From Haliscomenobacter sp. (lineage in GTDB: Bacteria; Bacteroidota; Bacteroidia; Chitinophagales; Saprospiraceae), in the NCBI GenBank assembly GCA_016713275.1, contig JADJPL010000012.1, positions 62,001-126,000 of the forward strand: a DNA stretch of 64,000 nucleotides. The letters run 5' to 3'. The notes beneath the pieces are model-generated. The model saw only the letters and a list, made by a program, of their open reading frames with translations, was not told the DNA's origin and did not search any database. This document shows, piece by piece, positions 27,651-38,400 of this stretch. The position numbers were made by a program, and so were the translations under genes. Numbering within the stretch: the first letter of the stretch is position 1; each line of letters opens with the position of its first letter.

Positions 27651-28309
27651 CAATCCGTCCACAAAAACGGAAACAGAATCAACGCAGCGCCCAGCAGCAG
27701 CCCGTCCATTGCGCAAAGCAAGATAATGTCTTTCTGCAATCCCGTATCGTTCATCAGTCCCAGTGCGTTGGCGGAAAGTTTGACCAGCGTCATTAAGATC
27801 GGAATGACGAGCGGGAAGCTCATAATCGCCAGCAGCGTGGAGTTGTGGTCGGCTTTGGCGGAGATGGCCGAAACGAAAGTAAACGTGATCGCGAACCCCG
27901 AACTCCCCAGAAACATGGCCAGGAGAAAAAGCTCCGGATCGCGCACCGGATTGCCGCCGACGAAAGCCAGCCCAGCCCAAATCAGCAGGCTGATCAGGAA
28001 CAGCAGCCCTACATTATAGGCCATTTTGGCCAGGAGCACCGACACCGGATTAACCAGGCTGTAGTAATACAATTGCCGGTTTCCGCTTTCCTGAACAAAG
28101 CTCTTGACTATGGCGTTCACGGAAGCAAACAACAAAACGACCCAAAACAGAATATTCCAGACGGTGTTCGGGAGTTGGATAAACGACGCAAAAACGATGA
28201 ATACCGTTGAAAACACATAAAGCAAAATGCCGCTCAGGGCATATCCCATGCGCAGTTCCAGCATCAGGTCTTTGCGAAGCAGGTTCCAGATTTCTTTTCC
28301 CATATTCAT
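27650..28309 (-). CDS. ccmB: CcmB heme-exporter permease subunit
   Basis: Six-helix ABC-type permease of 219 residues for cytochrome c maturation. The CcmB signatures include LLRKDLMLELRMGYALSGILLY at the N-terminus, FVQESGNRQLYYYSLVNPVSV in the first loop and LAIMSFPLVIPILMTLVKLS in the fifth helix. ccmA is not in the window. TACCTTTG, a possible -7 box on the minus strand, is at 28315-28322, only 6 bases before the ATG at 28309. If it is used, the second Met (28303) or a leaderless mRNA would be involved. Confidence 0.92.
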   Translation of the reverse strand: MNMGKEIWNLLRKDLMLELRMGYALSGILLYVFSTVFIVFASFIQLPNTVWNILFWVVLLFASVNAIVKSFVQESGNRQLYYYSLVNPVSVLLAKMAYNVGLLFLISLLIWAGLAFVGGNPVRDPELFLLAMFLGSSGFAITFTFVSAISAKADHNSTLLAIMSFPLVIPILMTLVKLSANALGLMNDTGLQKDIILLCAMDGLLLGAALILFPFLWTD

Positions 28310-28437
28310 AGGGACAAAGGTACATATCCCAAAGTGGAATTTCTATGTTTACAAGAAATGGGAGCATTGCTTATTTTTATCCGGGCGTTTCCTGTTTATG
28401 GGGTATTTCCCAAATTAAATCTTGTATTTTTTGCAGC

Positions 28438-29661
28438 ATGATGGGTAAACTCTTTATTTTAAGCCTTTTTCTTGCGTTCCTATGGCTTCCTAAGCCGGAA
28501 GCGCCGGTTTCTTATCTCGAAATTTCGGCTAAAGAAGGGGAAGGCGTGTATGCGCTGCTCCGCCGCTTTCACCTGATGGAGCATTCCTGCAATCTGGAAA
28601 AGTTTTACGAAATCAATAAACTCAAAAAAAACGCCTCCCTCGTCAAAGGGAAATCCTACCTCCTTCCGGTCGCAAAGCATGTTTTTGACGGTAAATCGAT
28701 CCGCTCTTCCTTAGGCATTAAAGACTTCAATCAGGCTTTGTCCATTCAGCGATACAACGAAGCCATGCTGTCGGCTGGGCTTCGGTTGCAGCCCTTTCAA
28801 AAGGATAAGGATCTGTGGGTTCCCCATCACCTGCTTTTTTGCCCGGAAGCGGACAAGAAAGCGGAACCGTTAATCCCTGCAGACGATCCCGATTTAAAGC
28901 TGGACGGGTTCAGCAAGGTCAGCAACCCCGGGAAGCGGCAGTTCCCTATTTTCGGCGAAAAATATGCCTATACCCCGTTGCAATCCAAGGCTTTGGAAGG
29001 CCGGATTTACTACCTGATCAGCGGGCACGGCGGGCCCGACCCCGGCGCCATGGCCAAACGGGCGGGGTCCACGCTTTGCGAAGACGAATACGCCTACGAC
29101 GTCACCTTGCGGCTTTGCCGAAAGCTGATTCAACAAGGCGCCTCCGCCTATATGATCGTGCGCGATCCCAACGACGGCATCCGCTCGGGAAGTATTTTGA
29201 CCTGCGACGACGATGAAATCGTTTGGGGCGGCTCCGAAGTAAAAGATGGCCACAAACCCCGGCTGAGCCAGCGAACCGATATCATAAACGAATTATATGA
29301 GAAAAACCGGAAGCTGGGCTTTTCCAGCCAGCAGGTTATTGAAATCCACGTCGACTCCAGAAGCCAGAGCCAGCAGGTAGACCTGTTTTTCTACTATCAG
29401 GAGGGCAGCGAAAAGAGCCAGACCCTGGCAGAGGACCTGCACCAAACGATCCGGGGGAAGTACCGGATGCACCGGGTTAACGGCAACTACCAGGGGACGG
29501 TTTCCACCCGCAACCTGCACACCTTGCGGGAGTCCAAACCGCCAACCGTGTATATCGAATTGGGCAACATCCGAAACGGATTTGATCAGCAACGGGTTGT
29601 TCTGGAAAGCAATCGGGAAGCTCTGGCTAATTGGCTCCTCGAAGGGTTGAAAAGGCATTGA
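28438..29661 (+). CDS. N-acetylmuramoyl-L-alanine amidase (Amidase_3)
   Basis: Peptidoglycan amidase, exported by MGKLFILSLFLAFLWLPKP. The first 170 residues form a region with LysM-like spacing (GEGVYALLRRFHLMEHSC, FYEINKLKKNASLVKGKSYLLP). The zinc amidase domain starts at IYYLISGHGGPDPGAMA (first His), CEDEYAYDVTLRL (Glu), IEIHVDSRSQ (second His) and YIELGNIRN (catalytic Glu). About 407 residues from ATG 28438. It is divergent from ccmB and converges on the serine-hydrolase operon. Confidence 0.9.
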   Translation: MMGKLFILSLFLAFLWLPKPEAPVSYLEISAKEGEGVYALLRRFHLMEHSCNLEKFYEINKLKKNASLVKGKSYLLPVAKHVFDGKSIRSSLGIKDFNQALSIQRYNEAMLSAGLRLQPFQKDKDLWVPHHLLFCPEADKKAEPLIPADDPDLKLDGFSKVSNPGKRQFPIFGEKYAYTPLQSKALEGRIYYLISGHGGPDPGAMAKRAGSTLCEDEYAYDVTLRLCRKLIQQGASAYMIVRDPNDGIRSGSILTCDDDEIVWGGSEVKDGHKPRLSQRTDIINELYEKNRKLGFSSQQVIEIHVDSRSQSQQVDLFFYYQEGSEKSQTLAEDLHQTIRGKYRMHRVNGNYQGTVSTRNLHTLRESKPPTVYIELGNIRNGFDQQRVVLESNREALANWLLEGLKRH

Positions 29662-29678
29662 CCCGCGCATTCCGTTGG

Positions 29679-32544
29679 TTAAAGCGCGGGAAGCGACGGG
29701 GCATAGGAATGGAGCCCATCGTAAAGGACCTGATGTATCCGGCTCCGGATGCTTTGCGTAATGAACCCTTTGTTGTCGGTGTTGGGGTGAACCCGGTTCG
29801 CGAGCAATACATAAATCAGATCTTCCTCCGGGTCTACCCAAATGCAGGTCCCGGTAAACCCGGTGTGGCCAAACAACCCGGAATCAGCCCCTTTTACCCG
29901 GGCATTCCGGTTTTCATAGGATGGGTGGTCGAAGCCCAGGCTGCGGTGGTTTCCATAAGTCCGTTGGGTGAAATCGGCGACGGTCTGAGGCGCATAGTAC
30001 CGTTTGCCCCCATAACTCCCTTCGTTTAGCAATACCTGCATCAAGACGGCCAGATTTTCGGCGTTGGAGAACAATCCGGCATGCCCGGATACGCCTCCAA
30101 GAATAGCCGCCGCCGGATCGTGCACATAGCCATGGATCAGCTGCCGCCTCCAAACGGTTTCGTTCTCCGTCGGGATCAGATCGGATGCCGGAAACTTTTC
30201 GAGCGGGTTAAAGGCCATGCGCCTTAGTCCAAGCGGTTGGTAAAGCCGTTGGCTGCTTTGCTGGTCCAGCGGTTTTCCCGTTTTGGCTTCAAGGACTTGC
30301 TGGAGAAGCCAAAAGTTGAGGTCGCTGTACCGGTAGGCCCGTTTTCGGTTTGGCTTGATCCGGTATACCGCTTTTCGGATTTCACTCAGGTATCTGCGGT
30401 TGAAAAAGAGCTTATGGGCAACCGGAACCGTATAGCTGCCTCTTTTCCGGTTGCAGAAGTACAGGTCGCAGGCCCTCCGGCTGTATTTTCTGGCTTTAAT
30501 ATACCTGGACACGGGGATGCTGGCAGGGAGCCCCGATGCATGGGTGAGCAACTGGCGCAAGGAGATTCTTCCCGTAGCCGACCCCCGAAGCCAGGAAAGG
30601 TGGTCGTCCAGCCGGTCGCCTAATGCGATCTGGCCTTCTTCCACCAACTGCATCGCCAGCAAGGTGGTGGAGCTGATTTTGGTCAGCGAGGCAATGTCGT
30701 ACAAGTCTTGCGTGCGTACCTCGGATTCAGAGGAATACGTGGGTTTTCCAAAGGCTTTACTATAAATCATGCGGCCCTTTTTGGCGATTGCAATCTGGCA
30801 TCCGGGCATAAGCCCCTGCGCGATGGCCTGGCGGGCAATAGCGTCGATCGCCACTAGTTTTTCTGGAGCAATCCCGGTGAGTTCGGGAGGAGAATAAGCG
30901 ATCCGCCACTTAGGGGTTGCGGATCGCGCAGGCCGGGGGAATGGGCTGGGCATCCATTTGGGCCGGATACCGCCGGAGGGAATTCCGCCGAAGAAAAGCT
31001 GGGCAGCCAGGGATTCGTTTTGCTCGTGGAGTTCGAAGCTTTGAATGACGGCGAGGGAGCTGTCCCGCACGGCGCCGGGAGGGATGGGCCCAAAGTGGAC
31101 CAGGATCACGGGCATTTCGCGATTCCAACGCTTCAGGTTGCCCCAATACAGGCTGTCTGCGGCCAACCCGGCATCTGCAGGGTTGGAAAGAACGACGAGG
31201 ACCGGCTTTACGGTTTCAGATGCTACAGGGAGCAGGCTATCCGGATCGGTTACCTCCTGGATTTCCGCATAGTTTTGAAAAAGCCGCCGAAAAACGGGAT
31301 AGTCATACCCTCCATTCGTCCAGGAAAAAAACCGATGCGTTTCCAGATCCTTCCAGGGCAGTTGGTTTCCTGGATTTTGGGCGACGACGATCGCTTTTTC
31401 CCTCAGTCCGTAGCTGAATTGGGCCCAGTTGGTTTCTTTGAAATGTTCCCAAATAGCATCCAGCGCCCATTGCCGGGAACCTGATTTCTGCTTCGGCGGC
31501 AAGGAAGCCTGAATTGGCCGGTAAAAAGCGATGGGGTCTTTGGCTGCCCGGCTTCCGTACATCCATTGCTTGACCAGCATCGCTTTTTGAAAGCTTTACG
31601 GAAGTCCTGGCGGTTCCAATCGCCCTGTTCCAGCGCCGCTTCCAGTTGAGCAAGCGCCACGGAGGGGTCTTCGCTGGTGAGGAACAGGTCCACCCCGGCA
31701 TGCAGCAAATAGGGTAGGGGCGTTTCAGGAGTTATCCTTCCGATCAGGATTCCGTTGTAGCCTAAATAGGTGCTGAGGTATTTTTGAAAAACTGCCTGGG
31801 GTATTGCGCCAGGGTGTCGGTTCCGGGCAGTTTTCGTTCGAGGAGGAACGCTCCCAATCCTTTATCGACAAGCTGCTGTGTTGGGGCCAGGCGTTGGCGA
31901 ACCCAAAAGGCCGTATCCGGTTGCCCGGGGTAAAATTCCATAAACCCGGTGGCTCCCGGCACAATCCGGTTGGCATGCAGCAGGTTGATCAGCGCCGTCT
32001 GGCTGGAGCTATCCCTCCAGGGGCTGTCGAGATGAAAAGGGATCGTGAGGTTGAGCCCAAGGGCAAGGGCTTGGTTGGCAAATAAACGCGTTAAGCCGGT
32101 TTGGCTGTTTCCTCCTGGAATCATGGCCATCGAGGCGGCGGAAGGAAGCTCGGGCACATCGGAGAATAGGTTGTTATGCAGCACGGGGTGCCGGGAAAAA
32201 AAGAAAGAAGGCAGCGGACCCGACCGCTGCAACGTGTCCATTAAAAACAGGTAATGCAGGAGGCTCAGGCCTTGAAGCGAGGCGCCGCCAAGAGAACCGC
32301 TCTGAACCTGGGCCTTGAGGCTGTCTTCTTCTGCCGGATGGACTAACCGGGGTTCGTAAATCAGGAGTTGGGCCAGCTTTTGCTGGCGGCTAAGGGCTTG
32401 TTGCAGGGAGTCGGGCCACCGGGTCCCCCCATTCAGATAGGGAATAACCGCTTTGTCCGGAGCCCGGCGGCTCAGGACAAGGACGATGAGGAGCAAAAAA
32501 ACAACCCCACCGGCGATGATTCCGATCTGAATTTTATCCCGCAT
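29679..32544 (-). CDS. GH3-like pseudo-enzyme domain fused to serine hydrolase (two frame breaks)
   Basis: A membrane-anchored protein of about 955 residues. One N-terminal helix (IQIGIIAGGVVFLLLIVLVL) leads into a domain laid out like GH3 beta-N-acetylglucosaminidase, then a linker domain, then a class C beta-lactamase-fold hydrolase (SLTKISS as SxxK, YSDLN, FGHTGFTG). The serine-hydrolase site is intact. The GH3 site is not: the usual KHFPGHGDT reads EFYPGQPDT, and the Asp nucleophile segment (FDGLVISDAL in active relatives) reads YNGILIGRIT. The frame breaks at A5 runs near 31785 and 31577. Repair gives FFKKYLSTYLGYNGILIG and RKAFKKAMLVKQWMYG. Last gene of a three-gene operon. Confidence 0.82.
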
Positions 32545-32567
32545 AGTATGTACTCTTCGAGCCAGCG

Positions 32568-33229
32568 CTATGCAGGGGAATTGCCTCTGGCTTTAAAGAA
32601 ATACGACTGGTGTTTGCTGAGCTGATCGTAAGTGAAAATTGGCCTTCCACGATGTGCCCAGCAAAAACCAACGACGGCAAAATCCCCGGCGCAATTCAGC
32701 GCATGCATTAAGATAACGCCCAAAACCAGCCATTGGTAGTTAAGGGGAACATAAAATAGCGCAATAATTCCCCCGGCGGTAATGGCCAGAAAGGGTAAAA
32801 GCGCGACGATGGTATAGGGTATTGCCCGCATGACCCACTCGTCGGCAACGGCATACCAATACATTTTGCGCCAGCTTCCCCAAAACGGATTCTTCTGGCG
32901 CCGGCAATCCAGTATCCCAGCCCGTGGAGGATTTCGTGAATGGGGATGATCGCACTGCTTCCCAGAAACAGCCCCAGAAAAATATTCCCCAGCAAGCATC
33001 CCCACCCGATTCGGGCCGTCCAGAGCTGCCATCCGCCCCAAAGAATGGCAAACAAAGCGCCTGCGATATTGATCGCATAAAAGATGCGGATCACCAGATT
33101 CGATTTTCCCAGCTCATCGAGGACAAACTGCGCCATGTCGTCGTGGTGAAGCCGGGCAATCAGCTCAAATTGCTCGGTATCCTGGAGGCTTTCCAGGCTC
33201 TTGGGTTTGGGAATGGATTTTCGGCTCAT
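32568..33229 (-). CDS. DUF3267 putative zincin metalloprotease, membrane (one frame break)
   Basis: About 220 residues with four hydrophobic segments. SAIIPIHEILHGLGYWIAG carries an HExxH zinc motif at the start of a helix, as in DUF3267 putative zincin peptidases. The frame breaks at the GGGG near 32882-32885, just after ARRIRFG. One base restores SWRKMYWYAVADEWVMRAIPY and the rest to the stop at 32568. ATG 33229 overlaps the stop of the upstream helicase-like gene (ATGA), so the two are translationally coupled. The gene ends 24 bases before the next start. Substrate unknown. Confidence 0.78.
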
Positions 33230-36200
33230 CCCGCGTTTTGTTCCAGCCGGATGAGTTGCCCTGCGAGGCGCCTGGCTTCCTGGTCTGCTTGTTTCCACCA
33301 GTTGACCGACCAAACAGGTACGGGCAAAAAGCCGTTTTGGACATAAAGCTGCTTTTGCTCCAATTCCCAGCAGTAGTCGGTGCTCGGGGTGTTCGCCCAA
33401 AACCCGTCTGCGCAAATCAGGAGGTGGGGCTTTTTCTCGTCCTGCGGTTCGATGACCAGGGGAAACTGGAACTGGGCCTCGCGAAAGTGCCTCCGGATGC
33501 GATCGGGAGCGATATAGGGGCGAATGGTCTCTGCCAGAGAATCCCAGAATGCGGTATGAGGTTCGGGGGGGCCGGAAGACGGGATAAATACCCGGTACAG
33601 ATCCAGGATCCCGGATACCTCCGGACGCTCCCATTCGTGCCACCGGGTGGCCAGCAGAAGAAAATTGCTCCAGAAACCCATCCCGTTTTGGACGCCATCG
33701 GCGCTCCATTGATTGAGGGCAGAAGCAGGGACCGAATGAAGCAGGACGACTTGTTTGAAGGCCAAACTGCACAGGCGCTGGAGGCGCGCCAGGGTTTCCG
33801 GCCGGCGCATAACTTCTTCGTCGGTGCTGAAGCCGGCGCCCAAAGCCGACGGGCCGAAAGTAGACGAAACGATCAGGATCTCGCTATGGACTTCGGATAA
33901 CTCGTCCAGGGCATAAATGCCCAAGCCGCTTCGCTCCAGTTGCTGAATGCGCTCGGCGTCCTGTTCCGAGTTCCGCTTGAGCTGCAACACCTTGGAGGCG
34001 ATCAAATCCCGTTGCTCCCGGGTAAAAGCGGCCACCGTGACCGAAGGCAGGGTGCGGTGCAGGTGCAGCGGCAGTTTTTGAAGGAGGAATTCGGCCACTT
34101 GCTCGGCTTCCTGCGGGTTGGTCCGTTTCTGGGGATGGTACATGCCTTCGGCTTCGACAATTTCTATAGCGCCGCCAGCATGGGCGGCCATGTCCGGTAT
34201 GCGCTGGGCCTGAAGCATCTGGATGGGGTTGATCCCGTACAGCCGGTGAATGGTGAGCAGGGGAAAGACTGCCCAGGAGGCGCAGGCCTTGCTCATCAGA
34301 TCAGGAGCATTCGAACCGGGCGTTAGGGCGCTATCGCCAAAAGCGATGACGCGCTGGCCTAAATGAAGCAGGCGTTCTGCCTGCCCGGCCGGAATGTTCT
34401 GCGCATCCAGGAAGAGGACCCACTCAAACAGGTGGTCGGGGGCGTCGGTCAGCGCTTCTAAAGCGGCATTTTCGGTAGCCAGAATGACCGGGAAGGCATC
34501 GGTAAACGAAGACCCATATTCGGAGACCAATTCACCCAGCGAAAGGCTTTGCCCTTGTCCGGCGCCAGCTTTTCGGAAGAGCCTGTTGGAGAAGGATTTG
34601 TTGCGGTTCAGCAATTGGAGCACCTCTGCCCGGCGTTGCTGCCAAAGCGCTTGCATTTGCTTGGGCAACAGGGTTTGTATGGTTTCCCAATGATCGCGAT
34701 AGCCCTGCAGCGGGAGATTTTCCTGAGGTAGCGCCAGGCTTTGGGCTTTCAGGAGGGCTTGATCCAGATACCAGCTGTTCCAGGCAGCGGTCCAATCCCG
34801 GGGTTTGAGGTTCGTCAACGCCCGGATTACCTTTTTCCCGTTCTCCGGAAGCGGCAGCCACAATTGCTGCCAATCGTAAAACTCCTGAAAATCCCTCAGG
34901 CTCAGGCGAATGGTTTCCAACTGCTGGGCGAGGCTTTCCAGAAATTTTTGCCGCTTACTCAGGGTAAGCAGCTGGTGCGCCACCGGCGTACTTAGGAGCC
35001 TGGTTTGGTTGAGTTCCTGCAAAAGCGTGTCCATTTCCGTTTCCAGATCGAGGATCAGGCTTCCCGGAAGAATATTCGTATGCAAATGCGTACCGCTTAG
35101 CCTTAGCGCTTCTTCCTGAACGTAAGAAGGCAGTTCCTGATACCATCGTTGCAGTTGTTCCCGATATTGCTGGATCAGGTCCTGTAGTTTCCGGAAGTTT
35201 TTTGGGGTCTGCAAAGGTTCCTTGCCTATTCCAAAATCCCGAAGGGGAGCGGAAGCGGCGTTCAGCCGGGCTATTTCAGCGGTAATATCCTGGCGGGCTT
35301 CCAGGATGCGCTTGGCATGTTTGGAAAACGTTCCGGAAAGCTGCAGGGCCGTATGGCTCGTTTGAAAAAAATCAGGACCCAGTTCCAGCGCATAATCCCG
35401 GATCTTATCCAGCATGTTGTCTGCAAACAGGCTAATCTTCCGGTAATGGTCTTCCAGAAAAGCCCGCAGTTGGTCGGAATAGGCATTAATTCGAAAGATA
35501 TACCGGTGCAGCAGGAGGAGACCCTGGCCTCAAAGGCTTTGGTTTTGTGTTCGGCAAGGTTGCGGGCTTCTTCTTTTCTGGTATGCAGGTAGAGCCGGAT
35601 GCAGGGCGTGGAGGGGTGGTTCAGGCTGCGGACCTTCTGGTACAGCGGAAAGGCTTCCTTATCGCTTTGGACAAGGCGTGGTATTCCTCCTGCTCCAACC
35701 GGAAATCGGCCGCCTGAAGGTGGGCGCCAAGGAGTTCTTTGCCTTCTTCCCGGTTGCTTTGCAGAAAGCGGCCAACCGTAGACGTCCAGTTGTGGCCGCC
35801 CAACAAGGGTTGGCGAATGCTTTGATAAGCGCTGTCGAGTTTATCCTTCACCCGGGCAAGCTTGTCCAGGACCACGTGAAACGACTTGGAATCAAAAGCG
35901 GAAACGGTTCGTTCTCCTTTCATTTCCGCCCGGAGGTAGTCGAGCAGCAGGAGGTAGTCTTCCTGGGGGTCGCGGAGTAAAAAGACGTGGCGGCCAAGCC
36001 CCAACTGATCCAGGCGGCTTTGTATATCTTTTAGCGGAAAAAGCGTGTTACTGACGACAAGGCACTTGTGTCCGTTGGAAAGGGCGTTGGACAGAACATG
36101 GCCGGCGAGGTATTTTTTTCCTGTGCCTGGTCCTCCCGAAACCGCCGAATACTTCTGGCTCCGAACGCCTTCCGCCGCAGTCGCCTGATCCGGCGACAAA

Positions 36201-36946
36201 GCGCCCAAACCGAACGCATGGCCGCTCCAGGGCAAGCTTACCGATTCCGGCCAGGGCAATTCCGTCTTTTCCCGCGAAGACGGAATCGTGGGGAAAATGC
36301 CCAAAATTCCACTGGAGTACACTTTGGGAGCGGACTCCAGATGGCCCAGCGCTTCCAGGCTTGGACACGGTTTGAGGAGGAAGGGGGCTTCTTCGGCATT
36401 CGGAAAATCATTTTCCAATCCTTCCAAAAGGCGCCGGATCGGGGCCCAGGTCGGGTGCGGTCCCAAGGCGCGAATGGGCTCTTCCAGGTCGATGCCGGTT
36501 TCCTGGCGAAGCGCCCGAACAAGGGGCAGGTTGACTAAGACCCGCCGTTTTTCTCTGGGTTGAATATACCAGTTATCCACGCCCAGCGCTTCAGGCTCCA
36601 TGAGGATAGGCCAGATAAATAGCGGGGAGGCATAGATGCCTTCCGTGCTCCTCAATAACAACAGTGGAAATCCGAGCCCTAACTGCGCATTGCCATACTG
36701 CCGGTGCCGGTTTCGGGCCGACGCATAAATGCCCATGATTTCCGGCGCGGAAGCGCCAGGTGAAAACGGGAGCAACTGGGGGTTGCCGCTCAATAACTCC
36801 TCTATCCATTGCTGGACCACCTCTGGCTGCTTGGGGTGCAATTGGTATAGATCCATATAGTCCCCAGATAAGGAAGGGAGCATTTTTAGCAAAGCGGCAT
36901 GCGGGTTGTTGGTATCAGCAGTTTCTTGGCGTTGCGGTCTCTCCAT
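33226..36946 (-). CDS. Large SF1-helicase-like protein with degenerate motifs (two frame breaks)
   Basis: About 1,240 residues with the layout of DUF4011/SF1 helicases ending in an MTES_1575-type nuclease domain. A Q-motif-like LSPDQATAAEG precedes a Walker A that reads GGPGTGKKYL (residues 271-280), with Lys where Thr/Ser binds Mg. A long helical insertion follows. The Walker B/motif II region reads VLFLDAQNIPAG where active enzymes have DEASQ. Motif III reads GDSALTPG instead of GDPKQLPP. The last SF1 block (TRAR-like) reads SLAFKQVVLL. The C-terminal nuclease-like part ends VPVWSVNWWKQADQEARRLA but has CADG where the catalytic acid is usual. Frame breaks near 35630 and 35520; repair gives FPLYQKVRSLNHP and SLLLHRYIFRINAYSDQLRAF. 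Confidence 0.75.
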
Positions 36947-37169
36947 AGGAACAAATTATCTGCCTTTCGGCAAACTGCTCAAAGATACCATTTGCTCGGT
37001 ATTTTGATAATAGAAATTATCGGTAGCACGCTGTTCCTTTCCTCGTTAAACAGGTAAGGGTTTTGAGCTTTTATTTCTGCCTTTTTTCGAAAAAAAATCT
37101 ACCTTGCAACAAAGAAAATAAGTTCTTAGTGTTTGATTCTCTTGGCTTTAGTATTGTTTAAGGTTTGAT

Positions 37170-37190
37170 TTATTTTGTTAAACAAAATAA
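37170..37190. promoter_or_regulatory. Perfect 10-bp palindrome upstream of the PAS-AraC gene
   Basis: TTATTTTGTT-A-AACAAAATAA ends 12 bases before ATG 37203, in an AT-rich 256-base divergent intergenic region. It could be an autoregulatory operator or an RBS-occluding hairpin. No other structure was seen between 36947 and 37202. Confidence 0.45.
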
Positions 37191-37202
37191 GGCATTCTCG
37201 AT

Positions 37203-37955
37203 ATGGTTCCCAATATTGCCGTGGTCCTTACCGACGCTTCCAAACGTATTTTATGGGTAAATGAGGACTTTACCCTCCTTACCGGGTATTCCCTTCCTGA
37301 AGTGTTTGGAAGAAAGCCCGGCGCCTTGCTGCAGGGAGCAGAAACCGAAACAGAGAGCATTCTTCGAATCCGAAAAGCGCTGCAACACCAAATCCCCTGG
37401 AAGGAAGACATCACGAATTACCGCAAAAACGGCGAACGCTATACCTGCCGCCTGGTTATTCATCCGGTGTTTGACCGAAACAGGGCCCTGACCAACTTCA
37501 TCGCCTTTGAAGCGGACGCCGCCGACCTGCCGGATGGCGCAATGGTCCCCCTCCTGGAACTGAGGGAAAAATACCGCACCAGTTCCCTGAAAGGAATCGA
37601 AGAAGTGCGGCTTTCCGACCGGCTCAAAAACCTGCTCGAAGAAGAGCTGCTTTTCCTCGACCCCCACCTGACGCTCAAGCACGCTGCGGACCGGCTGGCT
37701 ACCAATACCAAATACCTTTCCCAGGTTGTCAACCATCAAGCTGGAATGAATTTCCAGCAATATATCAACCAATTCCGGGTAGAGGAAGCCAAAAAAAAGA
37801 TCCTGGACGACCGGCTGGGCAACCTTACCCTTTATGGCATCGCCCTGCAGTGCGGGTTTAAAAACAAATCCACCTTTTATAAGGTATTCAAAGAGGTCAC
37901 TGGTCAGACTCCCAAGGAATTTATCCGCAAACAACGGCGCCGGGTCCTGGTTTAG
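37203..37955 (+). CDS. PAS-domain AraC-family regulator
   Basis: A 250-residue regulator. Residues 1-110 form a PAS domain (VVLTDASKRILWVNEDFTLLTGYSLPEVFGRKPGALLQG). The LOV cysteine is absent (GRKPGALLQG rather than GRNCRFLQG), so it is not a flavin photosensor of that type. Residues 140-250 are an AraC HTH domain: LKHAADRLATNTKYLSQVVN and IALQCGFKNKSTFYKVFKEV, ending TPKEFIRKQRR. It is transcribed divergently from the helicase-like operon and may sense a small ligand or redox state; target unknown. Confidence 0.88.
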   Translation: MVPNIAVVLTDASKRILWVNEDFTLLTGYSLPEVFGRKPGALLQGAETETESILRIRKALQHQIPWKEDITNYRKNGERYTCRLVIHPVFDRNRALTNFIAFEADAADLPDGAMVPLLELREKYRTSSLKGIEEVRLSDRLKNLLEEELLFLDPHLTLKHAADRLATNTKYLSQVVNHQAGMNFQQYINQFRVEEAKKKILDDRLGNLTLYGIALQCGFKNKSTFYKVFKEVTGQTPKEFIRKQRRRVLV

Positions 37956-37987
37956 AAACGCCAAAAGGGCTGGTTTTCATACCGGGC

Positions 37988-38028
37988 TAGACGATAGCTG
38001 CTAGACGTTAGACGTTAGATGTTGAGGA
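37988..38028. repeat. Short TTAGACG-type heptamer tract
   Basis: Imperfect units CTAGACG, TTAGACG, TTAGATG just after the PAS-AraC stop. Same family as at 62963 and 27615. Confidence 0.5.
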
Positions 38029-38193
38029 GACGAGATTGTTCAAAAAAGGATGTATTACCTCTTCTTGGTTTGCGGTCCTGCTAAAAGGAGTATCCGATTA
38101 CGTTTGGAAAGTCTGGTTGGAGGCAGAGCCTCCACGTAGAGTGGGTCCGAGGCGGAGCCTCGAACCAGGTTTTTTTGTCTCAGGAAACAGGCC

Positions 38194-38370
38194 CCGTCCC
38201 CCGTCCCCCGTCTCCCGTCTCCCGTCCTCCGTCCCCCGTCCCCCGTCCCCCGTCCCCCCCCCCGTCCCCGTCCTCCGTCCCCCGTCTCCTTCCGTCCCGC
38301 CTCCGTCTCCCGTCCTCCGTCTCCCGTCTCCGTCTCCCGTCCTCCGTCCACCGTCTCCCCGTCTCCCGCC
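38194..38370. repeat. CCGTCNN heptamer tandem repeat
   Basis: About 24 imperfect copies of a 7-base unit CCGTC(C/T)(C/A/T) with some slipped units. It ends 31 bases from the stop of the minus-strand MORN lipoprotein gene. On the minus strand it is a G-rich run of GGG blocks spaced by GAC. The segment before it (38115-38160) contains two small palindromes, GGAGGCAGAGCCTCC and GAGGCGGAGCCTC. Confidence 0.85.
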
Positions 38371-38400
38371 TCCCCTGCTTCCATCGGGGAAACGGGCGGA

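Noticed and set aside
37203..37955. LOV photoreceptor
   Set aside because: The PAS domain lacks the Cys of the GRNCRFLQ motif (it reads GRKPGALLQ).
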